Shown here piece by piece: positions 24,647 to 33,140 of a stretch of DNA of 64,000 nt. This DNA comes from Chloroflexi bacterium 44-23 (GTDB lineage: Bacteria > Chloroflexota > Anaerolineae > Anaerolineales > Anaerolineaceae). Position numbers and translations under genes: made by a program. The DNA lies in NCBI GenBank assembly GCA_001899005.1, contig MKUW01000010.1:1-64000 (forward strand), in the 5' to 3' direction. The notes under the pieces were generated by a model. That model did no database searches, had not been told where the DNA came from, and saw nothing but the letters and a program-made list of their open reading frames with translations. Within the stretch, counting starts at the first letter, position 1. Each line of letters starts with the position of its first letter.

Positions 24647-26263
24647 ATGTCTGAAGCACTTTATCGCAAATGGCGACCACAAATTTGGGAAGATGTCGTT
24701 GGCCAGGACCACATCATTCAAACATTGCGCAATGCGATTCGGGCCGACCGGGTTGGGCATGCCTATTTATTAGCAGGTCCGCGCGGAACCGGTAAAACCA
24801 CTACAGCGCGTTTGCTGGCCAAAGCTGCGAATTGTCTCGCCGAAGATTTAAGCAACCGTCCTTGTAATGTCTGCGAACATTGCAAGTCTGTCAATGCCAA
24901 TCGTTTTATGGATCTGATCGAGATCGATGCTGCATCCAATACCAGTGTGGAAGATGTGCGCGATTTACGGGAAAAAATTGGTTTTTCTCCTACACAGGGT
25001 AAATACAAAGTCTACATCATAGATGAAGTCCATATGTTGTCAACGGCGGCTTTCAATGCACTTTTAAAAACGCTGGAAGAACCGCCTGCGCACGCCATTT
25101 TTATCCTGGCCACAACTGAAGTACACAAAATTCCTGCGACTGTGCTGTCGCGCTGCCAGAGACATGAATTCAGACGGCTGCCTGTCAACACCATCGTGGC
25201 CCTGTTAAAAGAAAATGCGCGCCGAGAGAACATTCAAGTGGATGATGAAACGTTGCATTTGATTGCCCGCCAGGCAACGGGTGCAATGCGGGATGCGATT
25301 TCTTTGCTGGACCAACTTTCTTCGACTGGCGAAGAAATCAATATCAGCCATGCGCGGGAAGTTTTGGGGACGGCTACCAATCAATCTGTGATTGAACTGG
25401 TAAATGCCCTATTGGAGAAAGATGCTAGCGCCGGCCTGGATAGCATTCATACTGCCCTGGATTCAGGCAGCGATCCGCGCCAATTTGCGCGCCAACTGGT
25501 TGAATACTTGCGCGGGCTTCTACTGATTCGCCTGCAAAACGGTGTTCTCCTGGATGTACCTCAAGATGTGATTATCATTATGGCGCAGCAAGCCAATCGC
25601 TTTGATACCGATAAACTGATCATGATTGTGCGCCTATTCAATGATGCCGCCAATGAAAGTCGCCTGGCCTGGCAGCCCAGCCTGGCTCTCGAGCTGGCTT
25701 TTGCGCAGTCGATTTCTCCGGATGAATTACCAAAACCACGGCCGATTGAGACTGCCTCGCAACCTATACAGACTGAGCAGCCACGCAAAAGCGAGAAAGA
25801 TGATCTTGAAAAAGTATTTCAAAAAAAACCATTTTCCAAAAAAGAAGTTGAAATCAAAGGGGTGCCTGACCTGCCTTCAGAAAACCAGTCGGAAGAAGAA
25901 AGCCAGCCAGGTGTATTCACCAATAAGCAGGTTCAAGAAGCCGTACCGGAAGTGCGGACCCTCATTCGCAAATATCGAAAAACAACGGAAGCCCTGCTGG
26001 CATCTGCCAGAAGCTACAACATAAAAAAAGGTATGATTGTGATCGGTTTTCAGAGCGTGGTACTGAAAAATCAATTTGAAAAAGGGGAGCATCTAGATAT
26101 TACCCAGCGCGCCTTCAGCCATGTTTTGGGTGTTGATGCAAAAATACGCGCTGTGATTATTAATTCAAAAGATCAAATTGATGATTCGAATATTGAAGTG
26201 CTGCCTGGCAGCCTGGTCAGCACTGCCCTTGATTTGGGCGGTAAACTAGTGACGAAGGAGTAA
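24647..26263 (+). CDS. dnaX: DNA polymerase III subunit gamma/tau
   Basis: The 538-residue protein is the clamp-loader ATPase of the replisome. It has the N-terminal EALYRKWRPQIWEDVVGQDH box, Walker A GPRGTGKTTTARL, a four-Cys zinc module (ANCLAEDLSNRPCNVCEHC), Walker B IIDEVHMLS, sensor 1 (FILATTEVHKIPATVLSRCQ) and the domain III helices. The C-terminal 170 residues hold a charged linker and a tau-like region. A short gamma form by frameshifting was not evident, although the AAAAAAAACC stretch near 25822 could be tested. ebfC and recR follow, a widely conserved arrangement. Confidence 0.97.
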   Translation: MSEALYRKWRPQIWEDVVGQDHIIQTLRNAIRADRVGHAYLLAGPRGTGKTTTARLLAKAANCLAEDLSNRPCNVCEHCKSVNANRFMDLIEIDAASNTSVEDVRDLREKIGFSPTQGKYKVYIIDEVHMLSTAAFNALLKTLEEPPAHAIFILATTEVHKIPATVLSRCQRHEFRRLPVNTIVALLKENARRENIQVDDETLHLIARQATGAMRDAISLLDQLSSTGEEINISHAREVLGTATNQSVIELVNALLEKDASAGLDSIHTALDSGSDPRQFARQLVEYLRGLLLIRLQNGVLLDVPQDVIIIMAQQANRFDTDKLIMIVRLFNDAANESRLAWQPSLALELAFAQSISPDELPKPRPIETASQPIQTEQPRKSEKDDLEKVFQKKPFSKKEVEIKGVPDLPSENQSEEESQPGVFTNKQVQEAVPEVRTLIRKYRKTTEALLASARSYNIKKGMIVIGFQSVVLKNQFEKGEHLDITQRAFSHVLGVDAKIRAVIINSKDQIDDSNIEVLPGSLVSTALDLGGKLVTKE

Positions 26264-26269
26264 TTGATT

Positions 26270-26623
26270 ATGGCAAAAGGATTTGGACGATCAGGAGCGA
26301 TGGGCGGTGGTGGCGGTGGCGGTCAGCAAGCCATGATGCGCCAGCTGCAAAAATTGCAAGAACAAATGGAACAGGCTCAATTGGCTCTGGCAGAAGAGAC
26401 AATAACTGCCAGCGTTGGCGGCGGGGTAATCAAGGTCACCATGACTGGCGATCAACATTGTCGCGCGATAGAATTAAACCCTGAATTACTGCTGGAACCA
26501 GATTTGGAAATGCTGCAAGATTTGCTGCTCTCAGCAGTCAATATGGCTCTTGATCAGAGCCGGGATCTGGCAAACGAACGGCTTGGGCCTCTCTCAGGCG
26601 GCTTATCCGGACTTGGTTTTTAA
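26270..26623 (+). CDS. ebfC: nucleoid-associated protein YbaB/EbfC family
   Basis: The 117-residue protein has a Gly-rich start and the helical tweezers region (RQLQKLQEQMEQAQLALAEE) followed by VGGGVIKVTMTGDQ and the conserved NPELL. It binds DNA as a dimer. The ATG at 26270 is preferred to a TTG two codons upstream because AAGGAG, overlapping the end of dnaX, is correctly placed. It lies between dnaX and recR, the standard order. Confidence 0.94.
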   Translation: MAKGFGRSGAMGGGGGGGQQAMMRQLQKLQEQMEQAQLALAEETITASVGGGVIKVTMTGDQHCRAIELNPELLLEPDLEMLQDLLLSAVNMALDQSRDLANERLGPLSGGLSGLGF

Positions 26624-26639
26624 GACAGGAAATTATTAA

Positions 26640-27248
26640 ATGCCAATTTTGCCACAGCCAGTGCAAAACCTGATCACTGCGTTTGAGCGTTTGCCTGGTA
26701 TAGGGCCAAAATCTGCTTCACGACTGACGTTTTTTTTGTTACGTGCTCCGGCGGATGTCAGTAAAAAACTGGCTGAAGCGCTTTCAGAACTGCAGGAGGC
26801 AACTACTTTTTGCAGTCGTTGTTTTAATATTACCAGTGCCGGAAATGTATTGTGCGAGATTTGTGCCAGCCCCAAGCGCGATGAAAGCCAGGTGTGTGTG
26901 GTTGAAGAACCGCTGGATGTGCTGGCTCTCGAGCGGACAGGCGGGTTTGGCGGTCATTACCATGTTTTGCATGGTGCGCTCTCACCGATTGAAGGCATTG
27001 GGCCGGAAGATCTGAAGATTAAACCACTTGTGGAGCGAATCACATCCGGGGGTATCAAAGAATTGATTATCGCTACCAACCCTTCCATGGAAGGTGACGC
27101 GACAGCCCTGTACCTTAAACAACAATTGCTGCATTTACCGGTGCGTATCACGCGGTTGGCGCGCGGACTGCCAATGGGTGGAGATCTCGAATACGCCGAT
27201 CAGAACACACTTCTGCGGGCATTGGCGGGTCGCCAGGAGATGGAGTAG
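26640..27248 (+). CDS. recR: recombination mediator RecR
   Basis: The 202-residue protein works with RecO/RecF to load RecA at gaps. It contains the helix-hairpin-helix (FERLPGIGPKSASRLTFFLL), a C4 zinc motif (CSRCFNITSAGNVLCEIC), the Toprim domain (VCVVEEPLDVLALERTG; TNPSMEGDATALYL) and a C-terminal Walker-B-like end. Length and order are normal. Confidence 0.97.
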   Translation: MPILPQPVQNLITAFERLPGIGPKSASRLTFFLLRAPADVSKKLAEALSELQEATTFCSRCFNITSAGNVLCEICASPKRDESQVCVVEEPLDVLALERTGGFGGHYHVLHGALSPIEGIGPEDLKIKPLVERITSGGIKELIIATNPSMEGDATALYLKQQLLHLPVRITRLARGLPMGGDLEYADQNTLLRALAGRQEME

Positions 27249-27256
27249 GAAAATAA

Positions 27257-27280
27257 AGAGCTGCCAAATTTGGCAGCTCT
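27257..27280. terminator. bidirectional terminator, recR / HerA-like ATPase
   Basis: AGAGCTGCC and GGCAGCTCT form a perfect palindrome with AAATTT at the centre. The plus-strand tail is ATTTCT and the minus-strand tail is TTTATTTTCC, so it can end both convergent transcripts. Confidence 0.85.
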
Positions 27281-27284
27281 ATTT

Positions 27285-29768
27285 CTAGATCGTATAAGCG
27301 GGGATTACATACGTTCGATCGCTTGTTTTCACGCGGTAATACGGCACCCAACCGATGCCGAAATTCTCTATAAAAATATCTTTTTTCAAAGGAGTAACCG
27401 GGATTTCTATGATCGCGTTGACTTTTTTATCCCATTCTTGCTCAAGTTCAGCGACTTTCGCTTTTGATTCCTCCTCCAATGCGTTTAAATTCTTAAGCGC
27501 TTGCTCCACTTCCAGTTCTTCTTTTTTAAGAGAAGCCTTTGCATCGGATGTCATGCGCCTTTTGGTCAGAGAAGAAGAAATTGACTTTTTTCGTTTTGAT
27601 AGGAAAGAAAGCAGCAATTCGCCATGCGTCCCTACTTCTTCAAGGCGGCGCTGATTAAGCCGGGTTTCAGCTGTCTGGACATCCTGTTTTTCTTTTTCAA
27701 GCTTATCGCTGAATGCATCTATTTTTTTGTCATAAAGGGCCTTTACTTTATCCAGTTCTGCGTCGAGCAGATCTTGAGCTGCATCTTTGCACATTTTCTG
27801 AAATTCAGCTTCAGATGTGTCCGGGCCGGCATACACTTTGAGAGCCTGGTTGGCACGTACAGTAATACTGGATCGGAAAATCCATTCGATAAAATCGTTC
27901 TGCAGGTCCTTATAACTACGCGGGTCACTTAGCCAAGCCGGCAGCTCAACAAAGGATGTTTGAGGTAGCGCAGTTTGCCCGAGATGTGCCTGGTCGATTG
28001 GTGAACTGACATAGTCTTCCCAGCGGATCATGCGCCCTTTTTCATCTTCCACCAGAGCTGTTTTTGTTTCTGTCATCTGTAAATTATATTTTCGCTCGAG
28101 AAATTGCACAGTTGCCTGCGCAAATAAAGCCGGGTGATATTCAACCCATTCGATGGCAGCATCGCTGCTCAGTGGAATCTTTTGATCTTGAGCAGCTTTC
28201 TCTAGGTTCAAATTAATTGGGAGGAAATACTCGCTTATCCCGCCAGGAATGAGTGGGCGTTTAATGGCCACATTTACCGAATAAGAGCTACTTCTACCTG
28301 TTTCTTGCGTACTACTTTTTACCGGGCTACTTTCCGTGATTCCAACTTGTGAAGTAACCACTTGTTTGCTACCATCAGCAAGTGCATTTAAGGCTGGAAT
28401 CTGGTTGGGTGTGAGCGGTCCTGCCAGGTAATTCATTGCCCAACGGGTGTTGAAAAGGCTTAAACCTGATTTGTGGATGTTGTGCAGCAGAAAGATGCGT
28501 TTACCGAGATTAGACAGCAGCATATTCGTGGTGGCCCGGTCAATATTGCCGGTGGCGCTTTGCAGGCCATTCATCAAGCGTTCCTTATCCTGTTCTGTTT
28601 GCAGACGGCCGATCATCCAGGTGCCGGCATTGGATAAGGCTTTATAGTCCATATCGACCGGGTTTTGTGAGGATAAAATTAACCCGACGCCGAAGGCACG
28701 CGCTTGTTTCAGCATACGCAGCATGACACGGTGAGAAGGGGGATTACCAATGGGGGGGAGATACCCGAGGATTTCATCAAAGTAAATGAGAGCCCGCAAG
28801 CTGCCGGAGCCGCTCTGGCGCCGCATCCAACTCTCGATGGCTCCGTAAAGCAGAGTCACAAAGAACATGCGCTCATTTTCGGAAAGATGAGCCAAGTAGA
28901 AGATACTGTGGCGTGGTTTACCGCTGCTGGTGAAATATATTTCCTGAATATTAAGCGATTGTCCTTGCAGCCAGGTTTGGAAAGAAGGAGAAGCCAGGAA
29001 ATTATTCAACCTCATCGCCAAACCCATGCGCTCTTTTTCCGGAAAGAAGGCTTCGACTGGGAAGGCACCCAGACGTTCAAAGGGTGGCTTTTGCGTCTGC
29101 AGAATCAAATCAGTCATGTCAAAGGTAATGCCCTTGCTCCAGAAGTGTTCCATGATGTTGGCCAGCAGGATGTGTTCACGTGAGGTGAGCGGATCTATAT
29201 CGTTAAAGCCAACAAGACCTAGCAGCGCGGTGATGTTGGAAGATATGCGTTCGCGCAAGAGTTCTTGATTTTCTTCCCAGGCAATTTCAGGGGCTGCAAA
29301 AGATGAGAGAATGTTAATGGGGACCCCGGCCGTTGATCCAGGTGTATATACTGTAAATTCAACCGATTTTTTTAATTCTTCCAGTTCAGCGGAATTAATA
29401 CCCCAATCCGATAATCCTTTTTCCCATGTAGCTGCAGTTTTGGCAGCCATTTCTGCCACAGAAATGCCGGCGCGCCGGGCTTCTTCAGGATCAAGCCAGG
29501 GTTCAAAATTCGCAGGTGAAAAGCCCGGAAAATGCAGAATCAGATTGGTGAGATCACCCTTTGGATCAATGATGATGGCAGGGATGCCTTGCAGCGCTGC
29601 CTCTTCCATAATGGAAATACAAAGCCCTGTCTTACCGGAACCTGTCATGCCGGTGACGAACATGTGTGTAGTTAAATCTGCCGGTTGGTACATGACCGGC
29701 TCATTTGTTACCGCCTTAGCGTCCGGATCATATTTTCGGCCAATGTAAAAATCTTTTCGATCAATCAT
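27285..29768 (-). CDS. HerA/VirB4-like ATPase (DUF87-type) with coiled-coil
   Basis: The 827-residue protein begins MIDRKDFYIGRKYDP and has Walker A GMTGSGKTGLC near residue 45, Walker B-like IPAIIIDPKGDL and LIYFDEILGYLP, and an arginine-finger-type region, the features of FtsK/HerA P-loop motors. A long charged coiled-coil region (LDKVKALYDKKIDAFSDKLE) lies near residue 660. Such ATPases move or extrude DNA or protein, but the substrate is unknown, and no HerA-partner nuclease (NurA) lies beside it. The ATG at 29768 is preferred to one 22 codons upstream because AAGGTGG precedes it. Confidence 0.8.
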   Translation of the reverse strand: MIDRKDFYIGRKYDPDAKAVTNEPVMYQPADLTTHMFVTGMTGSGKTGLCISIMEEAALQGIPAIIIDPKGDLTNLILHFPGFSPANFEPWLDPEEARRAGISVAEMAAKTAATWEKGLSDWGINSAELEELKKSVEFTVYTPGSTAGVPINILSSFAAPEIAWEENQELLRERISSNITALLGLVGFNDIDPLTSREHILLANIMEHFWSKGITFDMTDLILQTQKPPFERLGAFPVEAFFPEKERMGLAMRLNNFLASPSFQTWLQGQSLNIQEIYFTSSGKPRHSIFYLAHLSENERMFFVTLLYGAIESWMRRQSGSGSLRALIYFDEILGYLPPIGNPPSHRVMLRMLKQARAFGVGLILSSQNPVDMDYKALSNAGTWMIGRLQTEQDKERLMNGLQSATGNIDRATTNMLLSNLGKRIFLLHNIHKSGLSLFNTRWAMNYLAGPLTPNQIPALNALADGSKQVVTSQVGITESSPVKSSTQETGRSSSYSVNVAIKRPLIPGGISEYFLPINLNLEKAAQDQKIPLSSDAAIEWVEYHPALFAQATVQFLERKYNLQMTETKTALVEDEKGRMIRWEDYVSSPIDQAHLGQTALPQTSFVELPAWLSDPRSYKDLQNDFIEWIFRSSITVRANQALKVYAGPDTSEAEFQKMCKDAAQDLLDAELDKVKALYDKKIDAFSDKLEKEKQDVQTAETRLNQRRLEEVGTHGELLLSFLSKRKKSISSSLTKRRMTSDAKASLKKEELEVEQALKNLNALEEESKAKVAELEQEWDKKVNAIIEIPVTPLKKDIFIENFGIGWVPYYRVKTSDRTYVIPAYTI

Positions 29769-29871
29769 ACGTGCCACCTTTTCGTTTAGAGTTACATCTA
29801 TCTCTATTTTAGACGAAAAAGCAGCTAATGTCATTTCGAATTTACTATGAATGGGTTTGCCCTTTAAATTG

Positions 29872-29910
29872 ATGAGAGCCGGGTACGCCGCCCCCGGCTC
29901 TCATTTTAAG
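29872..29910 (+). terminator. terminator-like hairpin upstream of the HerA-like gene
   Basis: ATGAGAGCCGGG (29872-29883) pairs perfectly with CCCGGCTCTCAT (29893-29904), followed on the plus strand by TTTAAGGAGG. The U-tract is short and runs into a Shine-Dalgarno-like sequence without a nearby start codon. No plus-strand transcript is known here, so its role is open. Confidence 0.55.
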
Positions 29911-30173
29911 GAGGAGAAGAAGAGAAGTCGCTCTTTTGCTACATTTATAATACCAGAACCTCACCCCAATAACTTGACGCTTACCCTACGCTTACCCTAC
30001 GGCTGGCTACCAACTACCTAACAACCGGTTCGAATTTTGACCATTTCTTGGTAAAAACCAGAATTTATCCACTCACAATTGAATTTATGGTGGGTTTACA
30101 GTTCTGGTTTGACTCATGAAACGGTTTGGCTGGCTAGAATTGGGCAGGAAGAATACATTTTTCCGTTGGCAAG

Positions 30174-30182
30174 TGTTATATT
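30174..30182 (+). promoter_or_regulatory. extended -10 promoter of era
   Basis: TGTTATATT is an extended -10 with the start predicted near 30189, giving a leader of about 100 nt. A clear -35 was not found. Confidence 0.4.
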
Positions 30183-30289
30183 AGAGGTGGTGTATCTATC
30201 TGATGGCCTGGGTCCACGAATGATCGTATCCAGGGTTGAAATTTACAGGCAGATGATTTCGCAAATCGAAGCAAGAAAGAGGTGCGCGG

Positions 30290-31207
30290 GTGAGTGAGTT
30301 AAACGCTGGTTTTCGGTCCGGTTTTGTGGCTGTTATTGGACGGCCAAATGTAGGCAAATCCACTTTTCTAAATAAAATATTGAAACAGAAAGTTGCAGCC
30401 GTCTCAGAGAAACCCCAGATGACCCGCAAGCAACAATTGGGAATACTGACGACTGACAGCATGCAAATTATCTTCATTGACACCCCGGGGATGCACATCG
30501 CGCATCATAAATTGGGGGACTTCATGAATCAAATGGCGGAGATGGCATTAAATGATGCCGACGTTCTGATTTGGATTGTAGATACCACTTTCCTTCCCAC
30601 CCAGGAAGATCGCTTGATTGCCGATCGGATTAACGCGATGGCCAAACGGCCACCGGTTCTGCTCGCTTTAAATAAAATTGATCTGGTGGATAAAGATTTG
30701 TTGGAGTCACGCGAACGGTATTACACCGAATTGCTGCCGGATATGCAGGTCTTCCGTATCAGTGCCGAGCTTGATTTAGGGATTGATGAGGTGTTAACTG
30801 CGGTCACGTCTCTTTTGCCAGAAGGGGAGCCTTATTATGATGCGGAACAGGTAACTGATCTCTATGAACGTGATATTGCGATTGAATTGATTCGGGAGGC
30901 TGTGTTAAATCACCTCTCAGAAGAAGTACCGCACGCCGTTGGTGTTCGTCTGGATGAATATAAGGATCGCGGTGAAGATAAAGCCTACCTGATGGCAACC
31001 CTCTTTGTGGAACGCGAGTCACAAAAAGGGATTGTGATTGGTAAACAGGGTTCCATGATCCGCGCGATTGGCACTGCAGCACGTCAGGAAATTGAGGCGT
31101 TAACCGGACGACAGGTATTTTTGGATTTACGGGTAAAAGTGCATAAAAATTGGCGTAATAACCCGGATGCGTTAAAGCTGATGGGTTATAGCACGCAGGA
31201 GGGCTAG
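30290..31207 (+). CDS. era: GTPase Era
   Basis: The 305-residue GTPase binds the 3' end of 16S rRNA during 30S maturation. It has G1 GRPNVGKSTFL, G2 region KPQMTRKQQ, G3 DTPGMH, G4 NKID and the C-terminal KH domain with its signature GKQGSMIRAIGTAARQEIE. The start is GTG, five bases after AGAGGTG. The final codons overlap nothing and yhhN follows 3 nt later, so the two are coupled. Confidence 0.97.
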   Translation: MSELNAGFRSGFVAVIGRPNVGKSTFLNKILKQKVAAVSEKPQMTRKQQLGILTTDSMQIIFIDTPGMHIAHHKLGDFMNQMAEMALNDADVLIWIVDTTFLPTQEDRLIADRINAMAKRPPVLLALNKIDLVDKDLLESRERYYTELLPDMQVFRISAELDLGIDEVLTAVTSLLPEGEPYYDAEQVTDLYERDIAIELIREAVLNHLSEEVPHAVGVRLDEYKDRGEDKAYLMATLFVERESQKGIVIGKQGSMIRAIGTAARQEIEALTGRQVFLDLRVKVHKNWRNNPDALKLMGYSTQEG

Positions 31208-31210
31208 TTT

Positions 31211-31882
31211 ATGCTCTGGTGGCTGCCTGTATTCTTGACAGTTGCATTGCTGGAATGGATTGCAACAGGTAAACGCTGGCATCGTGTCCGAATTATAACC
31301 AAGCCGCTTTCTTTACTGATCCTGATCGCCGGCTTTTCTTTGCAAGGCGGCTGGCAGGGTATTGGCCTGTGGTTTGGAATTGGCTTGTTGTTCTCATTAA
31401 GTGGCGATATCTTTTTGCTGCTGCGGCCGCACTTTTTTATTGCCGGATTAATCTCATTTCTGTTGGCGCATATTGCATATATTATTGCCTTTTGGCAGGG
31501 TCAGATGAAGATTACAATCTGGATTATTTTGCCTATGGCCGCTGTAATTTTTCTGGTTAGTATGGTGTGCCCACGGGTGATTAGAAGCCTGCAGCGAAAA
31601 TTGGAAAACCGGCACCTGGTTGTGCCGGTCTTACTTTACATGATCACTATTATCACCATGTTATTTAGTGCACAGTTGACCTGGTTTCAACCCGCCTGGG
31701 TGGGTTTGTCGGCCTTAAGTGCCAGTTTGGGGGCATTTTTATTTACTATATCCGATTCAGCGCTGGCTTATGGCCGGTTTTCACATCCATTTCGGTTTAG
31801 CAACTTCTTTGTGATGTTCACTTATCATACCGGTCAACTCGGAATCATTCTGGGAGCGCTCATGCGGTTGCAATTGATTTGA
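31211..31882 (+). CDS. YhhN-family membrane protein
   Basis: The 223-residue protein has about eight membrane helices. It carries the conserved YhhN/TMEM86 features: KPLSLLILI in helix 2, SGDIFLLL, ISFLLAHIAYI and SDSALAYGRF. TMEM86 homologues are lysoplasmalogenases, but the bacterial members are largely uncharacterised. It is the last gene of the era operon. Confidence 0.82.
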   Translation: MLWWLPVFLTVALLEWIATGKRWHRVRIITKPLSLLILIAGFSLQGGWQGIGLWFGIGLLFSLSGDIFLLLRPHFFIAGLISFLLAHIAYIIAFWQGQMKITIWIILPMAAVIFLVSMVCPRVIRSLQRKLENRHLVVPVLLYMITIITMLFSAQLTWFQPAWVGLSALSASLGAFLFTISDSALAYGRFSHPFRFSNFFVMFTYHTGQLGIILGALMRLQLI

Positions 31883-31895
31883 AATTGATACAGAA

Positions 31896-32825
31896 TCAGC
31901 GCTGTTCTTTTAACGGGCGGAAACCCTCACCCAGAGCCTCATGTGCCTGGCCAATGACCATAAAAGCCGCCGGGTCCTGCTCTGTAACGATCTCTTTTAA
32001 TTGTGGAATTTCTGATTGGGTGATGACAGAATAGATTACAGTTCGTTCGGCGCCGGTGTACCCGCCGGTGCCGTGCAACATGGTAACACCGCGTTCCAAA
32101 ATATCGGAAATGCCCTGAGCAATCTCACCTGGTTTGTCGGTGACAATCATGGCGGTTCGATAAATGGCGCGACCCTCAAAGGCAATTTCGGCAGCCAGCC
32201 CGCTGACGTAAATAACGGCCAGTCCGTAAAGTGCCCGCTCCCAATCGAAGATGAAACCACCTAACAAAACGACAATTGAATCGGTGATTAAATACGAGGT
32301 CGATATGGAAATACCAAAGTGGTGGTTCAAAATACGGCTGAGAATATCACTGCCGCCGCTGGTGCCTTTGCCACGATAGACGAGCCCTAACCCGACACCG
32401 TACATCAATCCGCCATAGATGCTGTTGAGCACCAGATCAGTGGTGACACCTTGAGGGGGAATTATCATTACCAGAAAATCAGTGAAGAACGAAAAGAAAA
32501 CAATTGCGAAGGCCGTTCGCAAAGCAAACCTTAACCCGCCCAAATAACGCCAGCCGAGAAAGAACAAGGGAATATTGCCTAAAAACACCATCAAACCGAT
32601 CGGAAAATTTGTCAGGAAGTTCACTAATTGGGCTAAACCGCTGATTCCGCCGGAGACCAACAAGGCCGGAACCAAAAAAAGCCGCATGGCAAATGCCTGG
32701 ATGATCACACCCAGAAGTATGAAGAGGTAATCTTTCAGGGATTTCCAGTTAAAGGTCAGTGACGCCATTTCTGACTTCCATTGATTTTTCCATTGCTCTC
32801 TGGTTTTTCTTATTGGCATATCCAT
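31896..32825 (-). CDS. YitT family membrane protein (DUF161/DUF2179)
   Basis: The 309-residue protein has five to six membrane helices in its first 220 residues (LFILLGVIIQAFAMRLFLVP, ALLVSGGISGLAQLVNFLT, and the KGTSGGSDILSRIL motif) and a soluble C-terminal DUF2179 domain (YRTAMIVTDKPGEIAQGI to EQDPAAFMVIGQAHEALGEG). The transport substrate is unknown. A second Met two codons in is an equally possible start. Confidence 0.87.
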   Translation of the reverse strand: MDMPIRKTREQWKNQWKSEMASLTFNWKSLKDYLFILLGVIIQAFAMRLFLVPALLVSGGISGLAQLVNFLTNFPIGLMVFLGNIPLFFLGWRYLGGLRFALRTAFAIVFFSFFTDFLVMIIPPQGVTTDLVLNSIYGGLMYGVGLGLVYRGKGTSGGSDILSRILNHHFGISISTSYLITDSIVVLLGGFIFDWERALYGLAVIYVSGLAAEIAFEGRAIYRTAMIVTDKPGEIAQGISDILERGVTMLHGTGGYTGAERTVIYSVITQSEIPQLKEIVTEQDPAAFMVIGQAHEALGEGFRPLKEQR

Positions 32826-33057
32826 TTGTCACCATCCTTATTCCGAAAAAATAATTAATCTGGCCTCCCACCATTGTAGCTATTTAAAAGGAAGAGAGCG
32901 GGTTGAATAGCGGCAGGTGTTACCGGTAATTGATTGCAACGGCTGCGCGCTGATTATAGTGTTTATCTCTAATTCTGCCAATCGGTTGCTTAACCGGAGA
33001 AGGATGGCATGTCTGCAATCCTTTGGTAATTGTCGGTCAATTGTAACGAGAAAACCT

Positions 33058-33111
33058 TTGACATTCTTGTCTCGCAAGGCTAAAATGAATAATGGTAGGA
33101 CTCATTTTAGC
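33058..33111 (+). promoter_or_regulatory. strong promoter of the coaE-cdaA-cdaR-der operon with overlapping dyad
   Basis: TTGACA (33058-33063) and TAAAAT (33081-33086) are separated by 17 bp. A perfect 10-bp inverted repeat, GCTAAAATGA (33079-33088) and TCATTTTAGC (33102-33111), covers the -10 and the start point near 33093. Because the left arm lies upstream of the start it acts as DNA, most simply as an operator. The remaining 250 bp to the left show no gene. Confidence 0.7.
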
Positions 33112-33140
33112 GCTACATTATATTAATTTAAGGAGAACCT

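Larger units (their letters stand above)
29769..30289. other. divergent intergenic region, HerA-like ATPase / era
   Basis: No gene is supported. It holds a 12-bp perfect hairpin (29872-29904), a tandem 11-bp repeat GCTTACCCTAC (29979-30000), a spaced inverted repeat AAACCAGAA (30055-30063) / TTCTGGTTT (30102-30110), and the era promoter near its right end. Confidence 0.5.

Noticed and set aside
30079..30297. 72-residue frame just before era
   Set aside because: There is no Shine-Dalgarno and no known motif. It contains the likely era promoter and overlaps the era start.
32880..33077. 65-residue minus-strand frame upstream of coaE
   Set aside because: It would need a TTG start without a ribosome site and overlaps the coaE promoter. 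The protein-like composition is suggestive but not enough.
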